Made by a program: the position numbers and the translations under genes | Notes under the pieces: generated by a model | What the model saw: the letters and a program-made list of their open reading frames with translations, nothing else | The model's database searches: none | What the model was told of the DNA's origin: nothing | Shown: positions 1-9,625 of the stretch, one piece after another | How positions within the stretch are numbered: the stretch's first letter is position 1 | How the letters are laid out: every line of letters starts with the position of its first letter | Assembly (NCBI GenBank): GCA_002291945.1 | Contig: DBAZ01000067.1 | Coordinates: 14,052-78,051, forward strand | Source: Tepidimonas sp. UBA997 | Lineage (GTDB): Bacteria > Pseudomonadota > Gammaproteobacteria > Burkholderiales > Burkholderiaceae_C | Length of the DNA: 64,000 nucleotides | Direction: 5' to 3'

Positions 1-1488
1 CAGTGCCGCAGAGTAAATGAAGGGTTTGAAACTGGAGCCCGGTTGGCGCTGGGATTGAGTGACCCGATTGAACTGATTGCGGTTGAAGTCAAACCCCCCC
101 ACCATCGCACGGATGGCACCGGTGCGGGGGTCCATGGCGACGAATGCAGCTTCCACCGTGGGTGTTTGAGTCAGGTAGTAGCGGTTATTGGCTTCTCGGG
201 CGATCCGCACCACGGCACCCGGGCGAATGCGGAGGTGGGGCGGTGCATTGTCAGCCAGCCCAGAGCGCACAGGATCGAGCCCTGTGCCTGTGATCTCGAT
301 GGGATCGCCTTCGCCACGGCTGACGACCACGCGGCGGTTGCTGGCCTCAAGCACCACGGCGCTCAGTAAGTCGAGGTTATCACCGGCTGCCTCGATGGCC
401 TCGTCGATGGAGGTCTCTCTTTCGGCCGGGTCTGCGGGCAGATCGATGAATCGCTCCGGCCCCCGGTAGAACTGACGACGTTCAAAATGCATGACACCTT
501 GCCTGACGGCTCGAAAGGCGGCGCGCTGTGCGCGGGCATCCACGGTCGTGTGCACCGACAGTCCGCGCGTGTAGGCTTCTTCGCCGTACATGTCAAAGAC
601 GGTCTGGCGAACCATTTCGGCTAGGTAATCGGCGTGCGTGAGCTGTTCGGCCGTCAGGCGCCGCAAGCGCAGCGGCTCAGTACGGGCCGCCTCGGCCTGT
701 TCGGCCGTGATGAAGCCGTTGTCCAGCATGCGATCAATGATGTGGAGCTGCCGTACGCGAGCACGGCGCGGGTTGGCAATCGGGTTGAACGCCGAGGGGG
801 CTTTGGGCAAGCCCGCCAGCATCGCGGCTTCTGCGATAGAGAGTTCTTGCAACGACTTGCCAAAGTACGTTTGAGCGGCAGCGGCAAACCCATAAGAGCG
901 ATGACCCAGAAAAATCTGGTTCATGTAGATTTCCAGAATTTGCTCTTTGGTCAGTAGTCGCTCCAGCTTGAAGGTCAAAAGGACTTCGTAAAACTTTCGG
1001 AGGTAGCTTTTGTCATTGGTCAGGTACACATTGCGGGCCACCTGCATGGTAATGGTGGAAGCCCCCTGGCTTCTTGCATCACTCAAGTTGGCCAGGGCAG
1101 CCCGAACGATGCCTCGGTAATCCACACCGCTGTGTTCGAAGAAGCGGGCGTCCTCGATGGCGAGTACGGCATTGATCATGACCGGCGGAATGTCGTCGAA
1201 CGGCGTCAGGTTGCGTCGCTCTTGGCCAAATTCACCAATCAGCTCGCCTCCCGTGGCAAAGACCCGCAGTGGCAGGTTGGGACGATAGTCTGCAAGACCA
1301 GTGACATCGGGCAGATTGGGGTAGGCCATGGCCACCGCGATCATGAGTGCCGCAAAGCCGGCACCGATCAGCCCCAGGATGGCGATTCCCAGTTGGGCCA
1401 CCCGGTGTGCCCAGGAGCGCTTGGCGGAGCTTTGGCGACGAGGCACATCAGGGCCGGAGGAGGGTTTTTGGGGGGTTGCTGAAGACAT
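1..1488 (-). CDS. mrcA: Penicillin-binding protein 1A, N-terminal 496 residues (runs off window)
   Basis: Bifunctional peptidoglycan synthase: a glycosyltransferase 51 domain polymerises lipid II and a transpeptidase domain cross-links it. An N-terminal membrane anchor lies at about residues 25-50. The GT51 motifs EDARFFEHSG, QGASTITMQVARN and the region ending IYMNQIFLG are all visible. The transpeptidase SxxK motif (SSFK, Ser485) is only 11 residues from the window edge, so the KTG box and the C-terminus are missing. The start is ATG at 1488; no strong ribosome site is visible. It diverges from pilM, the standard mrcA/pilM arrangement in proteobacteria. The identity is secure; only the coding end is unseen. 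Confidence 0.95.
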   Translation of the reverse strand, partial: MSSATPQKPSSGPDVPRRQSSAKRSWAHRVAQLGIAILGLIGAGFAALMIAVAMAYPNLPDVTGLADYRPNLPLRVFATGGELIGEFGQERRNLTPFDDIPPVMINAVLAIEDARFFEHSGVDYRGIVRAALANLSDARSQGASTITMQVARNVYLTNDKSYLRKFYEVLLTFKLERLLTKEQILEIYMNQIFLGHRSYGFAAAAQTYFGKSLQELSIAEAAMLAGLPKAPSAFNPIANPRRARVRQLHIIDRMLDNGFITAEQAEAARTEPLRLRRLTAEQLTHADYLAEMVRQTVFDMYGEEAYTRGLSVHTTVDARAQRAAFRAVRQGVMHFERRQFYRGPERFIDLPADPAERETSIDEAIEAAGDNLDLLSAVVLEASNRRVVVSRGEGDPIEITGTGLDPVRSGLADNAPPHLRIRPGAVVRIAREANNRYYLTQTPTVEAAFVAMDPRTGAIRAMVGGFDFNRNQFNRVTQSQRQPGSSFKPFIYSAAL

Positions 1489-1503
1489 GTACGCTCAGGT
1501 GTA

Positions 1504-1582
1504 TCTGGTGATTATAAAAAACCATCACAATTCAAGCGTTTGTCTTGCGTACCTTCTGTGAAAGTTTGTAAAAATCACCAGA
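1504..1582. repeat. 10-bp inverted repeat spanning the mrcA/pilM divergent promoter region
   Basis: TCTGGTGATT at 1504-1513 is exactly complementary to AATCACCAGA at 1573-1582, with 59 bases between the arms. The left arm overlaps the probable -10 of the PBP1A gene. The loop is too long for a simple terminator, so paired protein-binding sites are the more natural reading. This is inference from the sequence only. Confidence 0.4.
1511..1516 (-). promoter_or_regulatory. Consensus -10 box for the PBP1A gene
   Basis: On the minus strand this is a perfect TATAAT placed 22 bases before the ATG of the PBP1A gene. No good -35 lies at 16-18 bases; TTGAAT lies only 13 bases upstream. The box sits beside one arm of a 10-bp inverted repeat (1504-1513 and 1573-1582). 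Confidence 0.4.
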
Positions 1583-1734
1583 AATCGCGGATACTCCAGC
1601 GCACGTGATTCGTCTTTTTTTGACAACGCTTGCTAGGGCTGTCTTGTGTCAAAACGTGTCGATTGCATGGGCTTGCTGATAGGATTGAAACTGAGGAGGC
1701 GCGTTGTCGCTTCAACAACACATTGGGGGTGGAC

Positions 1735-2814
1735 TTGATCTCACTCGGCTCTCTCTGGAAACGAGAACCTGCACCGCTTCTGGGTATCGACATCAGTTCG
1801 ACCTCCCTCAAGCTGGTTGAGTTGCATCGTCATGGTGATGGTGGGCTGACGGTTCAGCATTGCGCCATCGAACCTCTCGATCGTGGCTGGGTCAACGAAG
1901 GTCACGTCGAAAAGTTTGACGAAGTGGCCGAAGCCTTGCGCCGTCTGGTCAAGAAGTCCGGGAGCAAGACCAAAAATGTGGCGATGGCTCTGCCCGGTTC
2001 GGCGGTGATTACCAAAAAAATCAATCTGCCGGCGGGCTTGAGCGAAGATGTCCTGGAAATGCAGGTCGAAAGTGAGGCCGCGCAGTACATTCCGTTTCCT
2101 CTGGCCGAAGTGAGTCTGGACTTTTGTGTCATGGGGCCGGCGGCCAACATGCCGGATTACGTGGAAGTTCTCCTGGCGGCTTCTCGCAAGGAAAAGGTGT
2201 CCGATCGGCAAGGGCTTGCCGAAGCCGCAGGGCTGAATCCGGTGGTTTTGGATGTGGAGTCCTTTGCTTCGCGCCTAGCGGCTTCCCGCATGATCGACAC
2301 CTTGCCCAACCGGGGCAAAAACATGCTGATTGCCTTGTTCGAACTGGGCTCGCTGACGTCCCGTCTGCAAGTCATCCGCAACAACGAGATGATCTACGAG
2401 CGTGACCAGAATTTCGGGGGGGCACAGCTCACCAACCTGATCGCACGTCACTATGCGATGCCCGTGGATGAGGCGGAATCCAAAAAGAAAAGCAAATCCC
2501 TTCCTGCGGACTACCAGGAAGCTGTGCTCGCCCCCTTCATGGACGGCATGGGCCAGGATATGGGGCGCGCCCTGCAGTTCTTCTTTACCAGCACCCCCCA
2601 CAACAAGGTGGATCATGTGTTGCTTTCGGGCGGATCGGCGGCCCTGCCAGGGATGGATGTCGCGGTGATGAATCAGACCTCTTTCCCATGCAGGATCGTC
2701 AATGCTTTTGAGGGCATGGGGTTGAGCGCACAGGTGTCGGCGACACGTGCAAGCGCCGAAGGCACCTCTTATCTGGTCGCCACCGGTCTGGCGATGCGGA
2801 GGTTCGACCAATGA
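1735..2814 (+). CDS. pilM: Type IV pilus assembly protein PilM
   Basis: Actin-like cytoplasmic ATPase fold that binds the N-terminal tail of PilN and links the inner-membrane alignment complex to the pilus motor. About 359 residues, normal for the family. The nucleotide-binding motif GIDISSTSLK is at residues 17-26, and LSGGSAALPG near the end is the second phosphate loop. The start is uncertain. TTG at 1735 gives the family-typical opening (M)ISLGSL after a G-rich stretch; GTG at 1729 is the alternative. The frame is open back to 1630, but that extension does not look like PilM. It is first in pilMNOPQ and its stop overlaps pilN by ATGA. Confidence 0.92.
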   Translation: MISLGSLWKREPAPLLGIDISSTSLKLVELHRHGDGGLTVQHCAIEPLDRGWVNEGHVEKFDEVAEALRRLVKKSGSKTKNVAMALPGSAVITKKINLPAGLSEDVLEMQVESEAAQYIPFPLAEVSLDFCVMGPAANMPDYVEVLLAASRKEKVSDRQGLAEAAGLNPVVLDVESFASRLAASRMIDTLPNRGKNMLIALFELGSLTSRLQVIRNNEMIYERDQNFGGAQLTNLIARHYAMPVDEAESKKKSKSLPADYQEAVLAPFMDGMGQDMGRALQFFFTSTPHNKVDHVLLSGGSAALPGMDVAVMNQTSFPCRIVNAFEGMGLSAQVSATRASAEGTSYLVATGLAMRRFDQ

Positions 2815-3407
2815 TTCGCATCAATCTTCTGCCCCACCGCGAACTGGCCCGAAAAAAGAAGAAAGAGCTGTTTTTTGTTCACCTGGGTTTTGCCCTGCTC
2901 GCTGGTGCGGCCATTTCTGCAGCTATTTACACCTTTTTTGATCTGCGTATTTCGGCCCAGCAGCAGCGCAATGAGTTCATTCGTGCCGAAATTCGCCAAC
3001 TGGACGCCCAGATTCGAGATATCAACACGTTGCAGCAGGAGATCAATGCCCTGCGATCGCGTCAGGCCGCTGTTGAAGGGCTGCAAGCGGACCGTAACCT
3101 TCCGGTTCATTTGCTCGACGAGATGGTGGCTCAGTTGCCCGAGGGGGTTTACCTGAGAAACCTGCGCCAGGAGGACATGGCCATCACATTGACCGGGGTG
3201 GCGCAGTCGCAGGAGCGCGTTTCGGAATTGTTGCGTAACTTGTCCACCCGCAGCGAGTGGCTGACGCAACCTCAACTGGTTGAAATCACGTCTGCCATGG
3301 TCACGCTTTCCCAGCGTGATCAACGACGCGTTTTCAATTTTTCCATCCGTGTGACGCTGACCAGAGGGCCTTCTGCATCCGCGTCAACGCCGGACGCCAG
3401 GCTCTGA
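2811..3407 (+). CDS. pilN: Type IV pilus inner-membrane protein PilN
   Basis: Bitopic inner-membrane protein that pairs with PilO and recruits PilM. The opening MIRINLLPHRE is the conserved PilN tail that docks in PilM. One membrane helix lies at about residues 22-45, followed by a coiled coil rich in Gln, Arg and Glu and a periplasmic ferredoxin-like domain. Length 198 residues, usual for the family. Its ATG overlaps the pilM stop by four bases, which suggests translational coupling. Confidence 0.95.
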   Translation: MIRINLLPHRELARKKKKELFFVHLGFALLAGAAISAAIYTFFDLRISAQQQRNEFIRAEIRQLDAQIRDINTLQQEINALRSRQAAVEGLQADRNLPVHLLDEMVAQLPEGVYLRNLRQEDMAITLTGVAQSQERVSELLRNLSTRSEWLTQPQLVEITSAMVTLSQRDQRRVFNFSIRVTLTRGPSASASTPDARL

Positions 3408-3429
3408 TTGCCAAGGACCGGGGAGTACC

Positions 3430-4101
3430 ATGGCGAAAAATGCATCTAAAAACGCGATCGACTTGGCTCGGCTGCAAGCCGACATCGCCAGTCAGTTCCG
3501 GGGCCTTGACCCCAACGACCCGTCTCGCTGGCCCGCTGTTCCGCGCAACCTGTTGCTGGTGGTTCTGGCGGCTGCGGTAGTGGGCGCACTGTGGTATGCC
3601 CTACTGAGTGACATGGGTGTTCGGCTCGACACGGAGCGAAGCCAGGAAACGCAGCTCAGAGCCGAGTACACCCGCAAGTTGGGACAGGCCGTGAATCTCG
3701 ACGAGTTGCGTTCCCAACTGGAGCAAGTCCGTCAGTACGTGGCCCAGCTGGAGAAGCAGTTGCCTAGCCGCGCGGAAATGGACGCCTTGCTTTCTGACAT
3801 CAATCAGGCCGGTCTTGGGCGCAGCCTTCAATTCGAGTTGTTTCGGCCAGGTCAGACCATCATTCGTGACTTTTATGCCGAGCTTCCCATTGCCGTCAGG
3901 GTTTCGGGCAGTTACCACGACATCGGGATGTTCGTCTCCGACATTTCGCACTTGTCCAGGATCGTGACCATCAACAACATCTCGCTTGAGCCGGTGCAAA
4001 ACCGACCCGATGCCCTGATCATGAACGCCACGGCCAAAACGTTTCGCTATCTGGACGCTGATGAAATAGCGCAGCAAAGCGCGGCAGGGAGTCGCCCATG
4101 A
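3430..4101 (+). CDS. pilO: Type IV pilus inner-membrane protein PilO
   Basis: Partner of PilN in the periplasmic alignment complex between motor and secretin. 223 residues: a short cytoplasmic tail, one membrane helix at about residues 38-58 (NLLLVVLAAAVVGALWYALL), a coiled coil, and a C-terminal ferredoxin-like domain with the family segment IAVRVSGSYHDIGMFVSDISHL. A GGGGAG ribosome site lies just before ATG 3430. The stop overlaps pilP by ATGA. Confidence 0.95.
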   Translation: MAKNASKNAIDLARLQADIASQFRGLDPNDPSRWPAVPRNLLLVVLAAAVVGALWYALLSDMGVRLDTERSQETQLRAEYTRKLGQAVNLDELRSQLEQVRQYVAQLEKQLPSRAEMDALLSDINQAGLGRSLQFELFRPGQTIIRDFYAELPIAVRVSGSYHDIGMFVSDISHLSRIVTINNISLEPVQNRPDALIMNATAKTFRYLDADEIAQQSAAGSRP

Positions 4102-4646
4102 AATCGCACTGGATGGCCGGTGGGCTGGTTGCGGCGGTCGTGCTGCTGCTGAGTGCGTGTTCCGGGCCGACCCAGGACGACCTCGCCGTCTGGATGTCTG
4201 AGCAGCGTGCCACCGTTAACCCTCGAGTCGAGCCGGTTTCTGCCCCGGTACCCTTCACCCCCCAGGCCTATCGAGGCATGGGGGCCATGTCGCCTTTCAG
4301 TGAGGAGAAGCTGACGGTTCTTCTCAGGGCAGAATCGGCTTCCCCGTTGACTTCGAGCTTGATTGCGGCCGAAATGACCCGGCGCAAAGAACCTCTGGAA
4401 GCTGTTCCACTCGATGTGATCACGATGGTCGGTATCTTGCAGCGCGGCAACGAAAGAGTCGCGCTGGTTCGATCCGACAACTTGCTCTACCAGGTCAGGA
4501 CAGGGGCGTACATGGGGCAGAATTTCGGTCGTGTCACGGGCATCACTGAAACACAGATCAGTTTGAGGGAAATTGTGCAGGACGCAGCGGGTGAATGGAT
4601 CGAACGCACCTCAACCCTGCAATTGCAAGAGGTGGCCGGGCCATGA
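4098..4646 (+). CDS. pilP: Type IV pilus lipoprotein PilP
   Basis: Periplasmic lipoprotein linking PilN/PilO to the secretin PilQ. The signal peptide ends in the lipobox LSAC, predicted lipidated Cys at about residue 21. A proline-rich linker follows, then a beta-rich C-terminal domain typical of PilP (MVGILQRGNERVALV; MGQNFGRVTGI). 182 residues, normal length. It overlaps pilO upstream and pilQ downstream by four bases each. Confidence 0.94.
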   Translation: MKSHWMAGGLVAAVVLLLSACSGPTQDDLAVWMSEQRATVNPRVEPVSAPVPFTPQAYRGMGAMSPFSEEKLTVLLRAESASPLTSSLIAAEMTRRKEPLEAVPLDVITMVGILQRGNERVALVRSDNLLYQVRTGAYMGQNFGRVTGITETQISLREIVQDAAGEWIERTSTLQLQEVAGP

Positions 4647-6754
4647 TTTCAACCATCGTCAACCTACAACAACAGGGGCGACTTATGTCTCGTATTCGAC
4701 TGTTTTCCATGCTGGCGTCCACCTTGCTGATGGCCGGTGTTGCGCAAGCGCAGATCGCGATTCAGTCCTTGACGGCGGCCACCCAGGGCGGATCGGATGT
4801 CATCCGCATTCAGACCAGTGCGCCACTGACGCAGTTGCCGGCCGGGTTCACGATTCAGTCTCCTGCGCGCATTTCCCTCGACTTCCCGGGCGTCGTTAAT
4901 GCCTCGGGCGTCAACGTGGTTGAATTGAACCGCGGCAATCTGCGTTCTGCCAACCTGGTTCAGGCCGGTGACAGGACCCGGGTGGTGCTCAACCTCAACC
5001 AGCCGGTTGCATATGAAACGCGAATAGACGGCAATGCCTTGCTGATCTTGTTGCAGCCACCGGCCTCGGCGACTCCTGTGGGCCGAGGTGTCGTGGGCAG
5101 CACATTCGCAGAAAATCTCTCGAACCGGGTGCAACCCCTGGCCGATATTGACTTCCGGCGTGGCACGGACAATGCGGGACGCATCGTGGTGGATCTGGCC
5201 AACAACCAGACCGGTGTCGACATCAGTCAGCAAGGGCGTCATCTGGTCGTCGAGTTTTTACAGACTTCACTGCCAGAGGGCCTGCGCCGTCGGCTGGATG
5301 TGACGGACTTCGGCACGCCGGTGCGGACGGTCACCGCCACTCAGGTGGGTGATCGTGTCCGGCTGGTGGTCGAGCCCACGGGCAACTGGGAGCACAGCGC
5401 CATTCAAAGTGACAATCAGTTCGTTCTTGAGGTTCGTGAAATCAAGCAGGATCCGAATCGATTGACCCAGGGCCCTCAGTTCACCGGTGACAAGCTCTCT
5501 CTGAACTTCCAGAACATCGAGGTGCGTGCCTTGCTGCAAGTGATTGCTGACTTCACCAATTTCAACATCATCACGTCTGACTCGGTCACTGGCAATGTCA
5601 CGCTCCGGTTGCAAGACGTTCCCTGGGATCAGGCGCTGGACATCATTCTCCAGTCGCGCGGTCTGGGGATGCGCAAGACCGGTAACGTGATCTGGATTGC
5701 ACCGCAAACTGAAATTCTGGCCAAAGAGCGCGAAGAACTGGAAGCGCGGCAGACCATCCGGACTCTTGAGGCGGTTCGCACGCAAAGCTTCCGTCTGAAT
5801 TTTGCGCGCGCCGAAGAGGTGGCCACTCAGTTGACGACAGCCGTAGGGACGGGGGATGCGCAAGTCCGCATCCTGACCCGTCAGGGGTCGGTGTTTGCGG
5901 AGCCGCGCACCAACCAGCTTTTCGTGACCGACATTGCGTCCAAGCTCGAAGAAATCCAGGGTTTGATCCGTCAACTCGATGTGCCCGTCAGGCAGGTGTT
6001 GATCGAAGCCCGGATTGTCGAGGCTGAAGACAACTTTGGCCGTGCCCTGGGGGTTCGTTTCGGTGCTCGGGTCAATGAGCCCATCACTTTGATGCGAAAC
6101 AATGGGGATCGACTCCAGACGACCTTTGGTTTTGGCTCGATCGGTGCCACGGGCAATGCGCCGGTGGCGAATATTCCTACGCCAGCCACCGGTGCCGGCA
6201 CGTTTGCCATCTCGCTTTTCAGTCCTAGTGCCAGCCGACTCTTGAATCTGGAAATTGATGCCAACGAATCCGATCGCCGATTGAAGACCATTTCCAGCCC
6301 GCGAATCGTGACGGCTGACCAACGCCAGGCCACCATCGAGGACGGACGCAAGTTTCCCTTCCTTCGCCGTGATGCCGATGGCAACACCACGATCGAATTC
6401 ATCGATGCCTCTCTCAAGCTGATCGTGACCCCCCAGATCACCCCGGATGGGGATGTGATCATGGAACTTGAAGTCAGTAACGATTCGCCCATCGTTTTCA
6501 ACGGTGAAACCGCTATTCAGACCAAGAGCGTGCAAACCCAGGTCCTGGTCGAGAATGGTGGAACGGTCGTGATCGGGGGCATTTTTGTTCAGGAAGACTT
6601 GAACAACAACGAGAGGGTTCCGGTTCTGGCTGATGTTCCTGTCTTGGGCAACCTGTTCCGGTCCCGATCCACTTCGTCGCGGCGCTCTGAGATGCTGGTG
6701 TTCATCACCCCACGCGTTTTGTCCGATGCGACTTCCATGTCGCCTTTCAGGTGA
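4643..6754 (+). CDS. pilQ: Type IV pilus secretin PilQ
   Basis: Outer-membrane secretin through which the pilus exits. About 703 residues: signal peptide (cleavage expected after GVAQA), two AMIN peptidoglycan-binding domains, a secretin/TonB N-terminal domain (about 290-360), a NolW-type N domain, and the C-terminal secretin with the signature VPVLADVPVLGNLFRS. ATG 4643 was chosen because it overlaps the pilP stop by ATGA, as at pilM/N and pilO/P, and follows GAGGTGG. ATG 4685 gives a shorter, cleaner signal peptide and is a real alternative. The last bases overlap the likely aroK start. Confidence 0.95.
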   Translation: MISTIVNLQQQGRLMSRIRLFSMLASTLLMAGVAQAQIAIQSLTAATQGGSDVIRIQTSAPLTQLPAGFTIQSPARISLDFPGVVNASGVNVVELNRGNLRSANLVQAGDRTRVVLNLNQPVAYETRIDGNALLILLQPPASATPVGRGVVGSTFAENLSNRVQPLADIDFRRGTDNAGRIVVDLANNQTGVDISQQGRHLVVEFLQTSLPEGLRRRLDVTDFGTPVRTVTATQVGDRVRLVVEPTGNWEHSAIQSDNQFVLEVREIKQDPNRLTQGPQFTGDKLSLNFQNIEVRALLQVIADFTNFNIITSDSVTGNVTLRLQDVPWDQALDIILQSRGLGMRKTGNVIWIAPQTEILAKEREELEARQTIRTLEAVRTQSFRLNFARAEEVATQLTTAVGTGDAQVRILTRQGSVFAEPRTNQLFVTDIASKLEEIQGLIRQLDVPVRQVLIEARIVEAEDNFGRALGVRFGARVNEPITLMRNNGDRLQTTFGFGSIGATGNAPVANIPTPATGAGTFAISLFSPSASRLLNLEIDANESDRRLKTISSPRIVTADQRQATIEDGRKFPFLRRDADGNTTIEFIDASLKLIVTPQITPDGDVIMELEVSNDSPIVFNGETAIQTKSVQTQVLVENGGTVVIGGIFVQEDLNNNERVPVLADVPVLGNLFRSRSTSSRRSEMLVFITPRVLSDATSMSPFR

Positions 6755-7274
6755 TGGATTGATCGTACTGGTTGGCTTGCCCGGTTCGGGCAAATCCACG
6801 ATAGGTCGGCAGTTGGCCAAGCGCTTGCAACTGCCTTTCATCGATATGGATCACGAGATCGAGCGACGCATCGGCTGCTCGATACGCGAATTTTTCGACC
6901 GTGAAGGGGAGTCGGCCTTTCGTGATGTGGAGCAGGAGGTCGTTGAGCAGTTGGCACTTGGCCAGTCGGCGGTTCTTTCGACTGGAGGTGGGGCCGTGTT
7001 GAGGAGCGTCAATCGCGAGCGACTGCGGTCCAGTGGGCGGGTGTTTTATTTGCGCTCCACTCCGGAAGAGATCTTTCGCCGCGTCAAGCATGACCGTAGC
7101 CGCCCCTTGTTGCAAGTGGCGGACCCGATGCGCAAGCTGCGTGAACTGTTCGAACAACGCGATCCCCTGTATCGGGAGACCGCGCATTTCGTCATTGAAA
7201 CTGGGCGGCCCTCGGTGGCCACACTGGTCAACATGATTGCCATGCAGTTGGAATTGAACGGCGAGTCCGCCTGA
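6726..7274 (+). CDS. aroK: Shikimate kinase
   Basis: Phosphorylates shikimate at the 3-hydroxyl with ATP, in the pathway to chorismate and aromatic amino acids. The Walker A motif GLPGSGKST is near the N-terminus, followed by the shikimate-binding DxDHEIE segment (DMDHEIERR) and the GGGAV loop. About 182 residues from ATG 6726, overlapping pilQ by 29 bases. TTG 6759, after AGGTGATGGA, would place the start directly before the conserved IVLVG strand and may be the true start. It sits directly before aroB, the usual aroKB pair. Confidence 0.93.
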   Translation: MRLPCRLSGDGLIVLVGLPGSGKSTIGRQLAKRLQLPFIDMDHEIERRIGCSIREFFDREGESAFRDVEQEVVEQLALGQSAVLSTGGGAVLRSVNRERLRSSGRVFYLRSTPEEIFRRVKHDRSRPLLQVADPMRKLRELFEQRDPLYRETAHFVIETGRPSVATLVNMIAMQLELNGESA

Positions 7275-7316
7275 GCAACTCCATCGCATGCTTCGTGGCT
7301 GGCATACACTCAAGGC

Positions 7317-8441
7317 ATGACCGCAGTGTTCAAGACTTCATCAGCGACACATTCGTTGCGTATCGAACTGGCTGACAGAAGCTATCCGATTCTGATCGGC
7401 ACCGATCTGCTGGAACAATCAGGGGTCTGGCAGAGCCTGCCAGCGGCCACACAAGCGGTCATCGTCACGAATCAGACCGTCGCGCCCATCTATCTGGACC
7501 GTCTGAAGTCGGCTTTGTTGCCGCGTTTTCCGAAGGTTCAGAGCGTCATCCTGCCGGATGGCGAGGCCTATAAAAACTGGGAGACTCTGCAGACCATTTT
7601 CGATGCACTGCTGAGCCACGCTTGCGACCGCAAGACGCTGCTGCTGGCCCTGGGCGGCGGGGTGGTGGGGGACATGACCGGTTTTGCGGCGGCCTGTTAC
7701 ATGCGTGGCGTCCCGTTTGTCCAGGTGCCTACCACCTTGCTAGCGCAAGTGGATTCGTCGGTGGGCGGCAAGACGGGGATCAACCACCCGCTCGGCAAAA
7801 ACATGATCGGTGCCTTTTACCAGCCTGTGCAGGTGGTGTGCGATCTTTCCACGCTGCATACCCTGCCCGAACGTGAGTTCAGTGCGGGCTTGGCTGAAGT
7901 CATCAAATATGGGCCTATTTACGATCTCGCTTTTCTTGCATGGATCGAACGCCACATCGATGACTTGCTGCAGCGTCAACCCGAGGCGCTCGCTTATGCG
8001 GTTCGCCGGAGTTGTGAAATCAAGGCGGCCGTGGTTGGTGCCGACGAACGCGAATCCGGGCTGCGGGCTATCCTGAATTTCGGCCACACCTTTGGCCATG
8101 CGATTGAAGCTGGCATGGGTTATGGGGCTTGGTTGCACGGCGAGGCGGTGGGCTGCGGCATGGTCATGGCGGCTCGCTTGTCGCACGCCGTGGGGCTTCT
8201 GCAAGAGGAACGGGTTTGTGCTTTGCAGGCGCTGATTCAACGCGCCGGGTTGCCCACGGTGGCCCCACGGCTGGCCGACGGCGCAGACAACCCAAGTGCC
8301 TATCTGGCACTCATGCGTGTCGACAAAAAGGCCGAAGCAGGCGCGATCCGGTTCATTCTCGTCGATGACGCAGGGCGGGCCCATCTGATGAGCGTTGCGG
8401 ACCAGCGGGTGGCCGAGGTGATTGAGGCGTCCTGCGCCTGA
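7317..8441 (+). CDS. aroB: 3-dehydroquinate synthase
   Basis: Converts DAHP to 3-dehydroquinate, the second step of the shikimate pathway, using NAD and a divalent metal. 374 residues. Visible family blocks are the glycine-rich [13 protein letters not shown], the [19 protein letters not shown] substrate/NAD segment, and the metal ligands E in the AEVIKYGPI segment and H in [11 protein letters not shown] and HGEAV. It follows aroK by 42 bases on the same strand. Confidence 0.97.
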   Translation: MTAVFKTSSATHSLRIELADRSYPILIGTDLLEQSGVWQSLPAATQAVIVTNQTVAPIYLDRLKSALLPRFPKVQSVILPDGEAYKNWETLQTIFDALLSHACDRKTLLLALGGGVVGDMTGFAAACYMRGVPFVQVPTTLLAQVDSSVGGKTGINHPLGKNMIGAFYQPVQVVCDLSTLHTLPEREFSAGLAEVIKYGPIYDLAFLAWIERHIDDLLQRQPEALAYAVRRSCEIKAAVVGADERESGLRAILNFGHTFGHAIEAGMGYGAWLHGEAVGCGMVMAARLSHAVGLLQEERVCALQALIQRAGLPTVAPRLADGADNPSAYLALMRVDKKAEAGAIRFILVDDAGRAHLMSVADQRVAEVIEASCA

Positions 8442-8452
8442 AGGACGTGGGG

Positions 8453-9625
8453 GTGCCATTAAGCCCTGTCGCCAGTTGGCCAGAATGCACACGGGGGCGT
8501 CGCTATGCCGAGCCACTGGCTCCCACCCGCAATGATTTCCAGCGTGACCGGGATCGGGTGATCCACTGCACCGCTTTTCGTCGGTTGGTCTATAAAACCC
8601 AGGTTTTTCTCAACCATGAAGGGGACTTGTTTCGTACCCGTCTGACCCACTCGCTGGAGGTGGCCCAACTCGGTCGCAGCATCGCCCGCAGCCTGGAATT
8701 GAATGAGGATCTGGTTGAGGCGATTTCCCTGGCGCATGATCTCGGGCATACCCCGTTTGGTCATGCCGGCCAGGACGCCCTGAATGCCTGCATGCATGCA
8801 GACCCACCGCACGGCGTGACTGACGCGGACGATGAGCCACGCGGGGGTTTCGAGCACAACATGCAAAGTCTGCGGGTGGTCGATGAACTGGAGGAGCGCT
8901 ATCCGGCTTTCAACGGCTTGAATCTGTGCTTTGAAACCCGCGAGGGTATCCTCAAGCATTGCTCGCGGGCGAATGCCGAGTGGCTGGAACACCGGGAGCC
9001 TGGCGGGGTGGCGGCGCGCTTTCTCAGGCACCAGTCCCCATCCCTGGAGGCGCAATTGGCCAATCTGGCCGATGAAATCGCCTACAACGCTCACGACATT
9101 GACGATGGCGTACGCTCGGGTCTGCTGAGCCTGGAGCAGTTAGACGATGTGGATCTTTTCAGGCGTTACCTTGCAGCGGTGCTGAAGGAGTTTCCCGCAC
9201 TCAAGGGTCGGCGGTTGCTGTTCGAGTCGATTCGTCGGATGTTGAGCGAGCAAGTCTATGACGTGATTGGGGCCACTCGGGCAGCCATCCGAAGCGCTGG
9301 CGTAGCGCACGCCAGCGACGTCAGGCTTGCGCCGACGCTGGTGTGTTTTTCCCCTTCCATGCGTTCGGACTCTTCGGCCTTGAAGCGATTTCTGATGCTC
9401 AATCTCTATCGTCATCCGCAAGTCATGGAGAAGTCCCGCCGGGCCAAACAGATCGTTGGGGATCTCTACCGGATCTATCGGGAGGCGCCAGAGGAAATGT
9501 CGATGATGACCAAGGACACTGCCACCCTATCTCTGCGACGCCAGGTGGCCGATTACATCGCCGGCATGACGGACCGGTTCGCGATGCGCGAACATGCCCG
9601 ACTCACTGGCTTGTCGCTGTTCTGA
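8453..9625 (+). CDS. dgt: dGTPase-like deoxynucleoside triphosphohydrolase
   Basis: HD-superfamily hydrolase that releases triphosphate from dNTPs, usually dGTP. 390 residues, matching the shorter dGTPase-like class. HD metal ligands are seen in FRTRLTHSLEVAQ and in LAHDLGHTPFGHAGQ; NMQSLRVV and the C-terminal helical repeats follow. GTG 8453 was chosen because AAGGA lies seven bases before it; GTG 8447 is too close to that site. It follows aroB by 11 bases, and its stop overlaps the next start (TGATG). Confidence 0.92.
   Translation: MPLSPVASWPECTRGRRYAEPLAPTRNDFQRDRDRVIHCTAFRRLVYKTQVFLNHEGDLFRTRLTHSLEVAQLGRSIARSLELNEDLVEAISLAHDLGHTPFGHAGQDALNACMHADPPHGVTDADDEPRGGFEHNMQSLRVVDELEERYPAFNGLNLCFETREGILKHCSRANAEWLEHREPGGVAARFLRHQSPSLEAQLANLADEIAYNAHDIDDGVRSGLLSLEQLDDVDLFRRYLAAVLKEFPALKGRRLLFESIRRMLSEQVYDVIGATRAAIRSAGVAHASDVRLAPTLVCFSPSMRSDSSALKRFLMLNLYRHPQVMEKSRRAKQIVGDLYRIYREAPEEMSMMTKDTATLSLRRQVADYIAGMTDRFAMREHARLTGLSLF

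Noticed and set aside
1620..1650. TTGACA at 1620-1625 considered as the pilM promoter
   Set aside because: No acceptable -10 at 16-18 bases. A TGATAGGAT at 1677-1685 could be an extended -10, but it lacks a matching -35. Neither is strong enough to list.
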